This document shows, piece after piece, positions 11,534 to 21,758 of a stretch of DNA of 64,000 bases. The stretch is from Ophioderma brevispina. Its lineage: Eukaryota > Echinodermata > Ophiuroidea > Amphilepidida > Ophiodermatidae. Location of the stretch: positions 26,197 to 90,196 of the forward strand of contig JAMKCH010001722.1 in the NCBI GenBank assembly GCA_023653785.1, given 5' to 3'. The notes under the pieces were generated by a model, which worked only from the letters and a program-made list of their open reading frames with translations, was not told where the DNA came from and ran no database searches. Each line of letters opens with the position of its first letter. The stretch's first letter is position 1. A program made the translations under genes and the position numbers.

Positions 11534-11760
11534 GTAATCCAATATTAATCGTAAATTCTGTTTAGTGTAAGGTGGGGCCATGCTCAAAGTCCATCTTATT
11601 TATGGCCTCTCCTGCATTTTCATTTAATGCCTTTACTAAATTCTATTTAAAAAGCCACCATTTATCTCTTTATATTTCTGCAATTAATTTTATCATTATG
11701 TAATGTATTGACTGAATGAAGATGCTAATAAAATTATTTGAATTTAATGAGTTGAATTTT

Positions 11761-11857
11761 AAATATATAATCAGACACAGATGATTGATACTAAAATTAC
11801 AAATGACTAAGATATATTTTTATAATCAATAGCTGAATATTTAGTTTATTTTCTTTT
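11761..11857. other. Short spacer
   Basis: A+T-rich sequence between the LINE remnant and the next dispersed repeat, with nothing recognised. Confidence 0.5.
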
Positions 11858-12154
11858 CAATATTGGCACATTCTGCATTAAAATGGGTCAAAAGGTGACC
11901 CACTCTATATCACAAAGCACCTGGTTTTTGGCCGAATGATTGGGCCACAATACAATTGGGCTTATTTTCTAATATTAAATGCCTTCTCGACAACTTTTGA
12001 CACTAAAACAACAATCAAATAATTCTTTGCTCATTCGTTTTTAAAATCCAATTATGTTCTGGCGCGTAAAAAGTATAGCAGGTATTCTATTACCCACAAT
12101 CCTAAGTGTATACAAGTCTTATCACACTTGTATGAACTATAAAAGCGTGCCGCT
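11858..12154 (+). mobile_element. Dispersed MITE-like repeat, copy 1
   Basis: About 290 bp match the reverse complement of 20434-20735 across their whole lengths. Shared words include AAATGGGTCAAAAGGTGA, CACAAAGCACCTG and GGTATTCTATTACCCACAAT. The right end GCT is followed by TTAA (12155-12158). The left end is eroded but reads CAATATTGGCACATTCT, close to the terminus of the TTAA-flanked element at 16495-17036. No coding capacity is present. Confidence 0.7.
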
Positions 12155-12158
12155 TTAA

Positions 12159-13129
12159 GGCAAAAGAATCCTTGCGGAGTGAGACAGAGAGGAAAAAGTG
12201 CAAGGAGTGGGTTTTAGTTCACAGAAGGTGAAAATATAGGAAACACGAAAAGGAAATGGAAAACACGGAGGTTAATTCTTCTAGCGATATGCCTGGATGA
12301 ATCCGTGGCTGACTTAATCATTGGAAAACTTATAGACGGGAATAATCCAGGTGGAAGCAGGGAGGAAGATGGAAAAAGCTAAGTCGAGTGAGAATACAGT
12401 CGTGGCAACGTGAAGTGAAATTATGGTACCAAATCGGCATTGGTGTTAAAACTTATTTCATGTTTTGATAATTGTGACAAATAGGTTGTCCAATTTGCTC
12501 AAGCTGAACAATCAGCACTCTAAGAAGTCTAACATCGCCTTCACTTTTTTGTAAGCCTGACTACATCAGTTTCCTTGGGCGCTTTTTTTAAGTAACGCTA
12601 TTGAATTCATTGCTTTTAAAGTACTTTTTTCTTTAGGAAATTCTAGATTCAAATTAGTTTTGATTATGGCTATCTTAGGTCGGGAAATATTAATGATGAA
12701 TAATGAAGAAATAAACAAAATTAAAACGCCCTCAAAGAGACGATAATGACCACAAGAAACAGACGCAACAGAAATAGTACAAAGATTAATGTAACAGGAA
12801 TTATTTCGGCTTGAGAGTACATTATCTATATTTTTTTAAAATCACGTTTATAGGAATACCTTATGATTCTTATCTCTTAAAAAGATTTATTTTTCAAAGT
12901 TAATCAGTGAACTAATTATTTCAACTTATCACTCTGTCGGCAATGGGGATATATGGGTATGGGTTTACAACTTTTAGGAGCAAACTTTTAAAATCAAGCA
13001 ATTACGTTTTACATCCTTCATTGATCTTCTATAGCCACTTAAGAAAATCTGTATGGAGAGTGGATAGTACCACAGGTGTAAGCTTCAGTAAGAGTAAAAG
13101 GCGAGGGTATCAGCAATGGTGTTAAAATG
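12159..13129. other. Intergenic, nothing recognised
   Basis: Mixed-composition sequence without supported features. The open frame at 12943-13125 is chance length. Confidence 0.55.
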
Positions 13130-13510
13130 GCGCTTTGTGCGTGCGAAAAGCTTTTATCCATGCCCGAAACACCTTTTGGTCTGACCAAGACATTTCCTCT
13201 TGTGCGCTCCTCATCATATCAGTACCGGGCATATATAGTCATAGCTGCAGGGTCTTCCCCCAATCGAGCTTTGGTGGTGACACGCGTGAACTAGGCCAGT
13301 TTACAGCCGTCGGTGGCCCGCAGGTATTAAAAGAGGTTTGGTTGTGCCATCCCCAGCTTTTTGGCCCACCTTGAGGTTACGGCAAAGCAGCTCAATAGAC
13401 GGGTAGCGAAACCTGATTAGGGCCAAAGCTGCTCCCTTCTTTCCCGGGGGGTGACGAAGTCGCATTAGTAGCACGTCCGCGACAATCTGGACAACAAGGT
13501 GCAAATGCGT
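13130..13510. other. G+C-richer block
   Basis: Overlapping open frames on both strands (13135-13374 plus, 13301-13504 minus) follow from the lower stop-codon density of this G+C-richer block. Neither product shows a domain. It may be conserved non-coding sequence or an old repeat. I cannot choose between them. Confidence 0.25.
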
Positions 13511-14214
13511 TTGGAGCTTTTAAAATTCGTTCTACATTTTACAAGTGTCGTAAAAAGCCGCCACATAATCATTTCCATGCGTAGCGCGCTTCCTCTGAAG
13601 AATTATAATACAGATGTGAGGTAAGATGAAAAGAGGCCCAGCGCTAAGAGCTCAAAGGAAACTTTACTTGACTTGCCCGAAGTTTACCAGTGAAGTATCT
13701 ATTCGTAGTGGTATTATGAAGAACAAAGGCCAGTACGTAAACAGATTATCTGAGCGAGTCCAACTATTTTGTTATAGTGTCAAGCTGTTAAAAACATCAG
13801 TATACAAAATGTGTTCACTTCTAAATCTTAGTTCTTCTTTCTTTGAACATACTGGATTTTAGAAACAAATTATATAAACTTTTACCAGAATGTTGAGGAA
13901 ATAAGATACTTTTTACAATGCTGTTTCTGGTTACCGGTTTCTGAATTTATATCGGTTTTATTTTCACCAATTTTACCACCGGCATTATTAATTTAGCATA
14001 GCATTGTTTGAGATTTGTCAATAGAAGTTACTCTGATTTCTTTAGGACATTGATGAATTAAATATAGTATTTTACAAACGTTCGGCATTGACATGAGAAT
14101 TGACAGTGAACATCGATAAAATGTGAAAATTAACTCGTATATACTTAATTGTCCATTCCGGCAAATTTCTTGATAACGGCTGTCATATTCTATTCTGGAG
14201 GCAATATTACCATT
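13511..14214. other. Intergenic, nothing recognised
   Basis: A 78-codon frame at 13626-13862 is the only open stretch and has no recognisable content. Confidence 0.5.
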
Positions 14215-14545
14215 GACGTTAGGAACTTGATGCCCAATCCTGGATGGATTGGGATAGCCAGGTGTTTTCACCACACCTTTTGTGAGAATGACTTCGATAT
14301 AATGTATAGGTATGGCTTATTACACATGGGACCGACGGTTTAACGTCCCCTCCGAAGGACGGAATGTTTTCCACTTGGGCATGATGGGGTAGATGCAGAT
14401 AAAAATATCTAGCATTGACTACCTGAATAAATTCCAACAAGTGGCCCTACCGGGGTTTGAACCGGGAACCTTTGCACCAGAGAAAAAAACACCCCAACCA
14501 CAAGACCACATTCTCCACAAATATTTGAATGTAGGAACAACATTC
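14215..14545 (-). mobile_element. tRNA-derived SINE, copy A
   Basis: Read on the minus strand, the head at 14545-14436 resembles a tRNA: a box-A-like GGTCTTGTGGTTGGGG and a box-B GGTTCAAACCCC (complement of 14452-14463). The body then carries a core containing GGAGGGGACGTTAAACCG (complement within 14328-14362) and, near 14250, ACACCTGGCTATCCCAA. The same order of blocks occurs in copy B at 31003-31400. The internal A and B boxes would be the RNA polymerase III promoter of an active SINE. Mobilisation would need a LINE partner, which I cannot identify. The tRNA part is not a functional tRNA gene because the cloverleaf stems do not pair well. Confidence 0.75.
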
Positions 14546-14969
14546 CAGTGGGTAAGTCCACTGTTGTATATGTCTTGGAAGGTGTCAACATAGCCTGTCG
14601 TCTATTACATCATTGGCAGTTTTTTTTCGAAAATGGATCTCAAGCATGTCCAACTGAAATCAAAGGAGCGCAGTAAATCGCCTTGTTAATCGAACAATTG
14701 TGTCATTTATCTACAGATGGAAATGTACCCTGTTATCTAATGTTATCTACCAATTGTGTTTTAGCATTGTCCAATGTAGACACACTTAAGAGTTTTTTCT
14801 GAATAGCAATGAAACACAGTGTTTTGTTAATATTGTCAAGAGAAACCATAAACATAATTTCATGCCCAAAAACTAAAGACTAGAATTATGTTTCCTACTT
14901 TTTAGTGCCTCAAAAGGTAGTATTTTAAAAAATTATAGTATCTCTCAAAATGTGAACTAAAATCCTTCA
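14546..14969. other. Spacer
   Basis: A+T-rich sequence between the SINE and a MITE, with nothing recognised. Confidence 0.5.
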
Positions 14970-15301
14970 AGGTGCAACGAGAAATTTTTGGGCATCCATA
15001 TATTGTGTCGTATGTAGTGATTTCATATAGATAAAACCCCTAGTAGATTTCTTACCTTGTATTTGGCTACACAAATGCCTTCAAAGGAAAACAAATGGCG
15101 ATTTTGATTTGTTAATTTCAATATAAAACAGGCTGAATTTATATTTGTTCTTATAGTCAATTAGAAATTTCACAATTTTAGTACCAAAAATAATCCTCAG
15201 TTTAATCCTTTTACATGGGGAATTTTTTGATAGAAAGCTTTACTGCAGAAATCAGAATTTTCGTATTTTTCAGGGGCACTGTTTTGTGAAATCTCTCACC
15301 T
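14970..15301 (+). mobile_element. TTAA-flanked MITE, AGGTGCAAC family, copy 1
   Basis: The left terminus AGGTGCAACGAGAAATTT and the complement of the right terminus AGGTGAGAGATTTCAC form inverted repeats. TTAA follows at 15302-15305, and the decayed equivalent TTCA precedes at 14966-14969. The interior matches the reverse complement of 21364-21754 over nearly the full length, with shared words such as TAGTAGATTTCTTACCTTG, AAATGGCGATTTT and GATAGAAAGCTTTAC. It is non-coding, so it is a non-autonomous DNA element. Confidence 0.75.
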
Positions 15302-15305
15302 TTAA

Positions 15306-15720
15306 TGGGCACTTCATTCCCCATTCTAAGGTTTTGTAATGAATAATAACTCATTATTTTGCTCATTTTTTTACCATTTATGACATATTATTTAAGGTTA
15401 CACTCTTCGCAAATGTAATGACCCTAAGGAATGTTTAAGTTGCAAAATTTTCTAGATATTTTGAAAACATCACCTTTTGGTGCTCCAAAAAAGCAGGAAA
15501 CAACATTGGTATTGATTTTTTTTTTGCATGGAATTGGTTTCATGGCTTATATTACCCTATTAATAATAATAAAAATAACGTGTTTAATTGATTTTAGGAG
15601 ACTTAAAGTTTGTTGTCGACATTGGACGATGATAAAACGCAATGGCTTTCAATGGCCATCCCTATGTTATCCAGACGTGTACTTGGGCATGTTCAGGAGG
15701 TACGGTTAGAAGGTACTTGA
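15306..15720. other. Spacer
   Basis: A+T-rich sequence containing the 92-codon frame 15431-15709 (+), whose product I do not recognise. Confidence 0.5.
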
Positions 15721-15985
15721 GTGCTATCAGCGAGGATCATTGTTTTAGGAGATTGTTGTTAAACCTCCTCGCATACCACAATAACCATGATAACAATACA
15801 TTCACCTGGTTATGGTCTGGAATGTGTGGTATGCTGTCCAGATCAACATGTAAAGATATGAGTGCTATCAGCGAGGATCGTTGTTTTAGGATATTCTTGT
15901 TAAACCTCCTCGCATACCACAATAACAATACATTCACCTGGTTATCGTCTGGAATGTGTGGTATGCTGTCCAGATCAACATGTAA
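15721..15985 (+). repeat. Tandem duplication, 141-bp period, frame preserved
   Basis: Unit 1 (15721-15853) and unit 2 (15862-15985) are almost identical. Both start GTGCTATCAGCGAGGATC and end ATCAACATGTAA. Unit 2 lacks 9 bp in the middle. Period and deletion are both multiples of three, so the plus-strand open frame 15642-16004 reads through both units and repeats the motif NTFTWL-SGMCGMLSRSTCK. The frame matches no domain I know, and its minus strand is also open. I favour a non-coding local duplication, with a coding origin as the less likely alternative. Confidence 0.8.
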
Positions 15986-16490
15986 GTTATTGGTCGAAGT
16001 TTGATATCATATGGAAGTCCTCTAAATAGAGCAATCCCAACTTAGTCCTGGCTGGGCAATTAATGTCTCATTGAAAAAACATTTCCAATGATGAAATGCC
16101 CAGGTAAGAGTAATTAATCATTGTTTAAACTTTCACTATGGTTACAATAAGCTATCTACTAAGGACACAGTTCAGTGGGTTGTACTTGTACATATTGACA
16201 TGAACTGACCTTGTGTGATCTAGGTATCATAGATCAGACCCCAAAACAGAGGGTTTTGTATTTTCTAAAACATTGGTGAATGAAAGCTACTGGACTGTGC
16301 CAAGGGATTTGAGATTTTACTAGCTCATAGTGATTGTAGAAATGTGTCATCTTGCAATGATGTGACAATGGGCAAGAATACGAGGGTTTCAATACATGCC
16401 ACGTTGGATTGTATAGCAATGCTGTCCAGGTAAAACATTTGAATTGATTAAATGCTGGTATGCAAATGAGTTCCATCAACATTGAGAAAA
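15986..16490. other. Spacer
   Basis: Nothing recognised. The frame at 16234-16482 (-) is chance length. Confidence 0.5.
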
Positions 16491-16494
16491 TTAA

Positions 16495-17036
16495 AGCAGT
16501 ATTAGCACATTTTTTTGAAGAGCGCCCCCAATTTTCAAAACTTTGAGATCTTTACACGGGTGATTGTAACTGCTAGTAAACTATTATGTGGATGGTTAAG
16601 CTCGGAAAATGTCTATGTGTCACAAACGACAGGAATTTGTAATTAGAATAAGGATTATCGGGATCCCCGATAATAATTCAAGGCTGCTTGAAACGCCGTC
16701 CAATGTGAAATAGCCGGGGAAAAAAGCGCATGTACGTGTCTACGCAAATCCATTAGTTGTGTTATTGGTTCAGGCAAGTCACGTTAGGAAGGGTAGTTTC
16801 TCGAGGTGGCACTATTTCATCGTGGACGGATTGCATAACGTTAGCATTTCCAGCTTTGCCGTTAAGTCCAATCTGCATGGATACCAATTCTAATTACCAA
16901 AATGCTTATTTTATGATAAATACGAATTTTTAGATTCTAGTCAGGTTTATAGTTCTAGCCAATTACCACGTATAACACTGCCAAATATCAGATTTTTTTG
17001 AAATTGGGGGCGCTCTTCAAAATGTGCCATATGGCT
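16495..17036. mobile_element. TTAA-flanked MITE with about 45-bp terminal inverted repeats
   Basis: TTAA occurs at 16491-16494 and 17037-17040. The left end AGCAGTATTAGCACATTTTT and the complement of the right end AGCCATATGGCACATTTTGA are followed in both cases by GAAGAGCGCCCCCAATTT. The 542-bp interior has no transposase frame. It includes a G+C-richer middle (about 16640-16880) with a GGGATCCC palindrome near 16660. The TTAA target is known for the piggyBac and Kolobok superfamilies, and which one applies is not decided here. The terminal words resemble those of the repeat at 11858-12154. Confidence 0.8.
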
Positions 17037-17040
17037 TTAA

Positions 17041-17989
17041 GGCTGGAGTCCTTTACTGCATTATGATCCAGATTAATGTAAAATAAATATAATAGTATTT
17101 TCAGTAATCTGAATGGACTGAATCTGCTATCTGGCATCAAACTATTAATGATAATAGATCATTTCTTGGCATTGAATTCCAGCTGTCGACAACGCTATTT
17201 TCAATAACTTGTAAACTAAGCTACCTTAATGGTGCTTCAAACTTTTTGGGCTCAGCCAGTATTAATTTGCATGCCCACACTTTCAAGCACGCTTTTCCAC
17301 TCTGTTTACGAACCGTATCCTTTAAGTAGAGAATAATGTGAAAAAATGGTCTTCGTATTAACACCCTGACATTAATTTAGCGTGTCGCATGACTGTTTTA
17401 TAAAATTTCGCGCGGAGGGCAGTGATGAAAGAGCTTTTCAAATGCACGCGCGCGTGTCGCGCATATACTTGTCAGCATCAGAAAACATGTTGACTTTCGT
17501 TGCGTTGTTCACCTATGAGTGATTAAAGCGCTACTATATAGTCACAGTAAAAAATCATTGAAAAACAGGATTTTCATCTATCCAATTTGACAGCAATATT
17601 TAGACCGTGATTTGATTTTGTTTTGGTGGTTTACATCATCCATTTAACACCGACCAATGGACTCATTGATTGTTTCTAACAAGATCCTGAATCCATACAT
17701 GACTGGTTACCGCTCCGATTGCTCATCTTTAAGTTCGAACTGCCACACATAATTTTTATTTTCGACCGAACCACATCTAAGTGATTTAGAGCGGACGCCG
17801 TTTTCTCTTTCTTCTTGCCATTTGTTGCTCTCGTCTCGTCGCGCACTCCCAAAACCAACTATAGCCCTGAAAGAACAACCCAGCCAATAAATCAATAATG
17901 CATCGCGACTGATCTATAAATATAATTTTCCCTCCTTTAGCATTGACAAATTGAATTAGAGAAACTACTATTTCAATTAATTCAGGACG
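17041..17989. other. Intergenic, nothing recognised
   Basis: A short alternating purine-pyrimidine run (CACGCGCGCGTG) lies near 17444. No gene is supported. Confidence 0.5.
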
Positions 17990-18480
17990 AACTGGTTTAA
18001 ATCTGGCCCGTGAGTTTCTATATCCCTAATAATTTTGAATTAATGCTCGCCGTCCTCCACGTTCTTCCCTTCTCCTCGCAACCGTAGCTGTATTGTGGCG
18101 CAATAAGCGAAAATAAGCTAGTTTATTCGCGCATGATTTAATTTGGAGGAAGCGGAACGGGCCACGGGAATTATGAATAGAGCGTAATTTCTCATGGCGC
18201 GGAGAAGAACACGGGTAACCCGCAAATCATCACCCTTGTCGTTACTCTTACGTCCTTTAAAAGATCCCTTGCAACGGGCTGTAAGAAATTTCTGGAGGCA
18301 GAGGGCATCACCGGGGCCAGGTCGAGGAAACCGATCTCCATTCCGTTGGCTTAAAAAGACAAGCAGAAGGTCAAAACTTGGTAACTCTTCCGCTGCAGCC
18401 CTCACCAATAAATTTGTGAAAAGAAATCTGGTTTGAGCCGAGATTGGAGGAAGCTTCTCGCCTCAAAGATTACCGTTGTC
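17990..18480. other. CpG-containing G+C-richer block
   Basis: This is one of the most G+C- and CpG-rich segments of the window. It carries a minus-strand frame (18118-18408) and a basic plus-strand frame (18194-18436), neither with a recognisable domain. Arginine richness in the plus frame reflects CpG content. It is a candidate regulatory or conserved non-coding element, or an unrecognised exon. Cross-species alignment would decide. Confidence 0.3.
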
Positions 18481-19235
18481 TTTAGCAGCTGTTGGAAACG
18501 CATCGCTAAACAGAACGTTTTCACATGATCTAAAGAAATTTATTTGAAATATTATCACAAAAATGACAGTAGTAGTAAGTAAACGGTAATTGTTTAGCTA
18601 TGAAACACAAGGATTACTTTTACAGTGTGAGAGACTTAACCTCCTTTGCATGTTGTCATTACAATAGGCTACAGAATCAAATACAGCAAGTGACTGGAAC
18701 TCCCCGCGTAAATTGCGTCCTAGGGACGAAAGAAAAAAAGTTCGCGGCATTCGATCCTGAAATTTAAGAAATCCCAGAACGAAAATTGATATTTTACAGC
18801 TTTTGGGACCGAAAAGGGTATGGCTTTGTTATTTTAAGTGACGAGCGTGTAACACAAGAGATGACACAAATATATTCCAATTTGGAGTGATTTTGAGCGA
18901 CCGTATGACAGAGAAAAGGCGACGGAACAGGGCAGCCTTTAGAATATAAATGTCAACTAATGTAATATTCGAAAAAAGTCTGAAATGTTCATAATAAGAA
19001 GATAGCTACATAGCAATGAAATTGGTAAGTTAGAAAAAAAAAACTTGTTGAAACTTTGACTTATTTACTTGCAAATTGACCAAAAAAATGCCAAATTGAC
19101 CAGATATAATATAATTCTTGTCAACATTGTATATTAAGCAATTATGTCGCAACCAATACAAAGGGATACTTTCTTGCAATGGATTACTTGTATTATGGCA
19201 TTAATGAGTAACCATGGTAACCCAGGTTAATGAAA
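18481..19235. other. Intergenic with one X-box-like palindrome
   Basis: No gene is supported. GTAACCATGGTAAC at 19208-19221 fits the RFX X-box consensus GTNRCC-N(0-3)-RGYAAC, but one chance match in a window this size is plausible. Confidence 0.45.
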
Positions 19236-19625
19236 AAAAAAACAATAACAGAAACGGCAACGGAAACAACAACAACAGCAGCAGCAACAGCAGCAGCACC
19301 GAGAACAAGAACAACAAGCACAAGCACAAGAACAAGAACTGAAGATCAGGAACAAGAACTGAAGATCAGGAACAAGAACTGAAGATCAGGAACAAGAACT
19401 GAAGATCAGGAACAAGAACTGAAGATCAGGAACAAGAACTGAAGATCAGGAACAAGAACTGAAGATCAGGAACAAGAACTGAAGATCAAGAACAAGATGA
19501 AGATGAAGATCAAGATCAAGATCAAGAACACGAACAAGATCAAGATCAAAATCAAGAACAAGGGCAACAACGACAACAACAAGGACGACGACGAACACAG
19601 CAAGGACGACGACTGACAACAAAGG
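19236..19625. repeat. Compound minisatellite with eight 20-bp units
   Basis: Purine-rich AAC/CAG trinucleotide sequence (19236-19330) leads into eight units of AACAAGAACTGAAGATCAGG at 19331-19490. GAAGATCAAGATCAAG-type and ACGACGA-type tracts follow up to about 19625. On the minus strand the array translates into leucine/aspartate/valine-rich low-complexity sequence (frame 19446-19712). I take this as a consequence of the repeat and not as a protein. Confidence 0.95.
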
Positions 19626-20433
19626 ACAACAAAGTACACCTCTTGAAACAGTGAAAAGCACTTCTACGCGACATTCACATATTATGCAACCAGTAATACC
19701 ATCCGATCTCATCCTACCACTGACCGCATTAAACGCTCGATTCTCGGTGTGCGTGTGTGAGTTTCTAAGCTAGCTCCTAACTTTAACCAAACACGTTATG
19801 TCATTGTAACGTCTAACTTGGCGGTGTTAAGGGAAATACACATACGATTCCCATCACAGTCGTATCCCACGATACAACATACTTATCATATCGGTAATGC
19901 TAGTAGAGGCACGTGACTTACTACTGGAAAACATATGAAATATTCTTCGTATCTTTGCACACGGCACAGTTTACGTCTTTGAAATCACTTCTTTAGATGT
20001 GGAGCAACTTCTTCATCTGAAATCATGATATATAACTTTAAAAAATAGAAATCGAATAATGATCACTAAAATAACGCCGCTCAAATACTGCACTTAATCA
20101 TAGTACTTGATTTTTTTCAGATAAAATGTTATGCTAATTTGGGCCTTAAGACTTCCTTAGCAAATTGACGTAACATCCGGGATATGCTGGTCAAGCCTGA
20201 CCTATTTATCGAGTTTCTACTGTTTAAGAACATTTTTGCGATGATCGCCTTCACTGTCGTTTCGCGAATCCGAGAATAATACTTGTTCTGTACATCAAAT
20301 CCTCCCATATCATAATATATTTAATTGAATAGTTCGCAATGTTGGTAGAAAAAAAGAAGAAAAAGTCTTACATATAGTGGGTTGTACTCAAATGATGTCA
20401 TATGCACTATGCAATGCATTTGTAACGTAATTT
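19626..20433. other. Intergenic, nothing recognised
   Basis: No supported gene or repeat between the minisatellite and the next dispersed element. Confidence 0.5.
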
Positions 20434-20735
20434 TTACAAACGACATACTTTTATAGTTCATACAAGTGTGATAAGACTTGTATACACTAAGGATTGTGGG
20501 TAATAGAATACCTGCTATACTTTTTATGCTCCAGAACATAATTGGACTTAAAAACGACTAAGCAAAAGTTATTTGATTGTTGTTTTAGTGTCAAAAGTTG
20601 TCTAGAAGATATTTAATATTAGAAAATAAGCCCAATTATATTGTGACCCAATCAATTAGCCAAAAAACAGGTGCTTTGTGATGAAGTGTGGATCACCTTT
20701 TGACCCATTTTAACGCAGAACGCGCCAATTACTGG
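20434..20735 (-). mobile_element. Dispersed MITE-like repeat, copy 2
   Basis: Reverse-complement match to 11858-12154 over its whole length. The terminus at the right reads, on the minus strand, CCAGTAATTGGCGCGTTCTG, which lines up with the ends of copy 1 and of the TTAA element at 16495-17036. Flanking TTAA sites are eroded (TTAC, TTTA). No coding potential. Confidence 0.7.
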
Positions 20736-20739
20736 TAAA

Positions 20740-21359
20740 TTTTAATTAAATTAAAAGTAAATGAATATGCTGATTAAAAATCGATTTATATATTGCACCG
20801 AAGTTTTAATAAATTGCATCCTAGTCATTTGTAATGATCATTTGTGTTTGATAAAATATATCTGATATAATCGCTCTTTGCATGGTTTAGGCATTTGCAG
20901 GGAAAACACCGAATTACATGAATTAGCAGCAATATGAAAGAGCGCATTTATACAACAGTTCGATCAATTCAATTTATTCAGCAAGTACAGTAGTATAACA
21001 ATTATGTAAGCACTAGAAAGGACTTTAGCACATAAAATATTCAAATTCTAGCCCCAAATATTGCTCACAATGAATAAGACAGTACCTTACCCCCAATAAA
21101 TGCACACTTACTCTTACCCCAATACATGCACACTTACTGTCCTCTGCCCACACATTTTCTACCCTCAAAACGATACCAATTTTAATATACAGACTCACAT
21201 CTGATAAAAATGTATAATATGCTTATTGACCACTACTAGTGGACAATTCCTCAGAAAATATAAGAAACTTAAGATAGATATCAATTAAAAAATTATATTA
21301 ATACTTAATAACAAATTATAATAATGTAACGAACACAAACACATCGATCATAATCAAAT
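20740..21359. other. Intergenic, A+T-rich
   Basis: Nothing recognised apart from a short local duplication of ACACTTACTCTTACCCCAAT-like sequence near 21100-21140. Confidence 0.5.
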
Positions 21360-21363
21360 TTAA

Positions 21364-21754
21364 AGGTGCAACAAGAGATTTCACATAATAGGTGTTCGGT
21401 ACAAATGTAAAAATTCTGATTGTTGCGCTAATGTAAAGCTTTATATCAAAAAAAGTCCAGGTGTTAAAGTATTAAGCTGATAAATATTTCTTTTGTGCAC
21501 AAATTGTGCAATTTCTAATTTACTATAGAGCAAATACTAAATTAAGCCTATGCTTTATATTGAATTTAAGCAAATGAAAATCGCCTTTTCTTTTTCACTT
21601 TCAAGGCATTTCAAGGCAAGATAAGAAATCTACTGGGAAGCTTAACTATATCTTTCTTTCTTTGCGTATCCACAAGTCATTGGTAATGGCTTAACTATAT
21701 GAAATCACTACATAGGACACAATGTATGGGTGGCCCAAATCTCTCGTTGCACCT
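21364..21754 (-). mobile_element. TTAA-flanked MITE, AGGTGCAAC family, copy 2
   Basis: TTAA at 21360-21363 and 21755-21758 flanks exact inverted starts AGGTGCAAC(A/G)AGAGATTT. The minus strand aligns with 14970-15301. This copy keeps both TTAA sites and both full termini, so it is the better-preserved member. It is 391 bp long with no transposase frame. The difference in length from copy 1 is due mostly to extra sequence near 21640-21700. Confidence 0.85.
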
Positions 21755-21758
21755 TTAA

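Larger units (their letters stand above)
11100..11760 (+). mobile_element. 3' end of a CR1/L2-like LINE
   Basis: The segment consists of the last codons of a reverse transcriptase frame (11120-11311) and about 450 bp of 3' untranslated sequence. That sequence ends in an A+T-rich tail with AATAAAATTATTTGAATTTAA around 11725. The 5' part of the element is missing, as expected from 5' truncation during target-primed reverse transcription. Clade assignment rests only on the C-terminal motif. Confidence 0.6.

Noticed and set aside
14436..14520. Functional tRNA gene on the minus strand
   Set aside because: Box A and box B matches are present, but the stems do not form a cloverleaf and a SINE body follows.
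19331..19490. CRISPR-like array
   Set aside because: Units are contiguous 20-bp repeats without spacers in a eukaryotic context, so this is a minisatellite.
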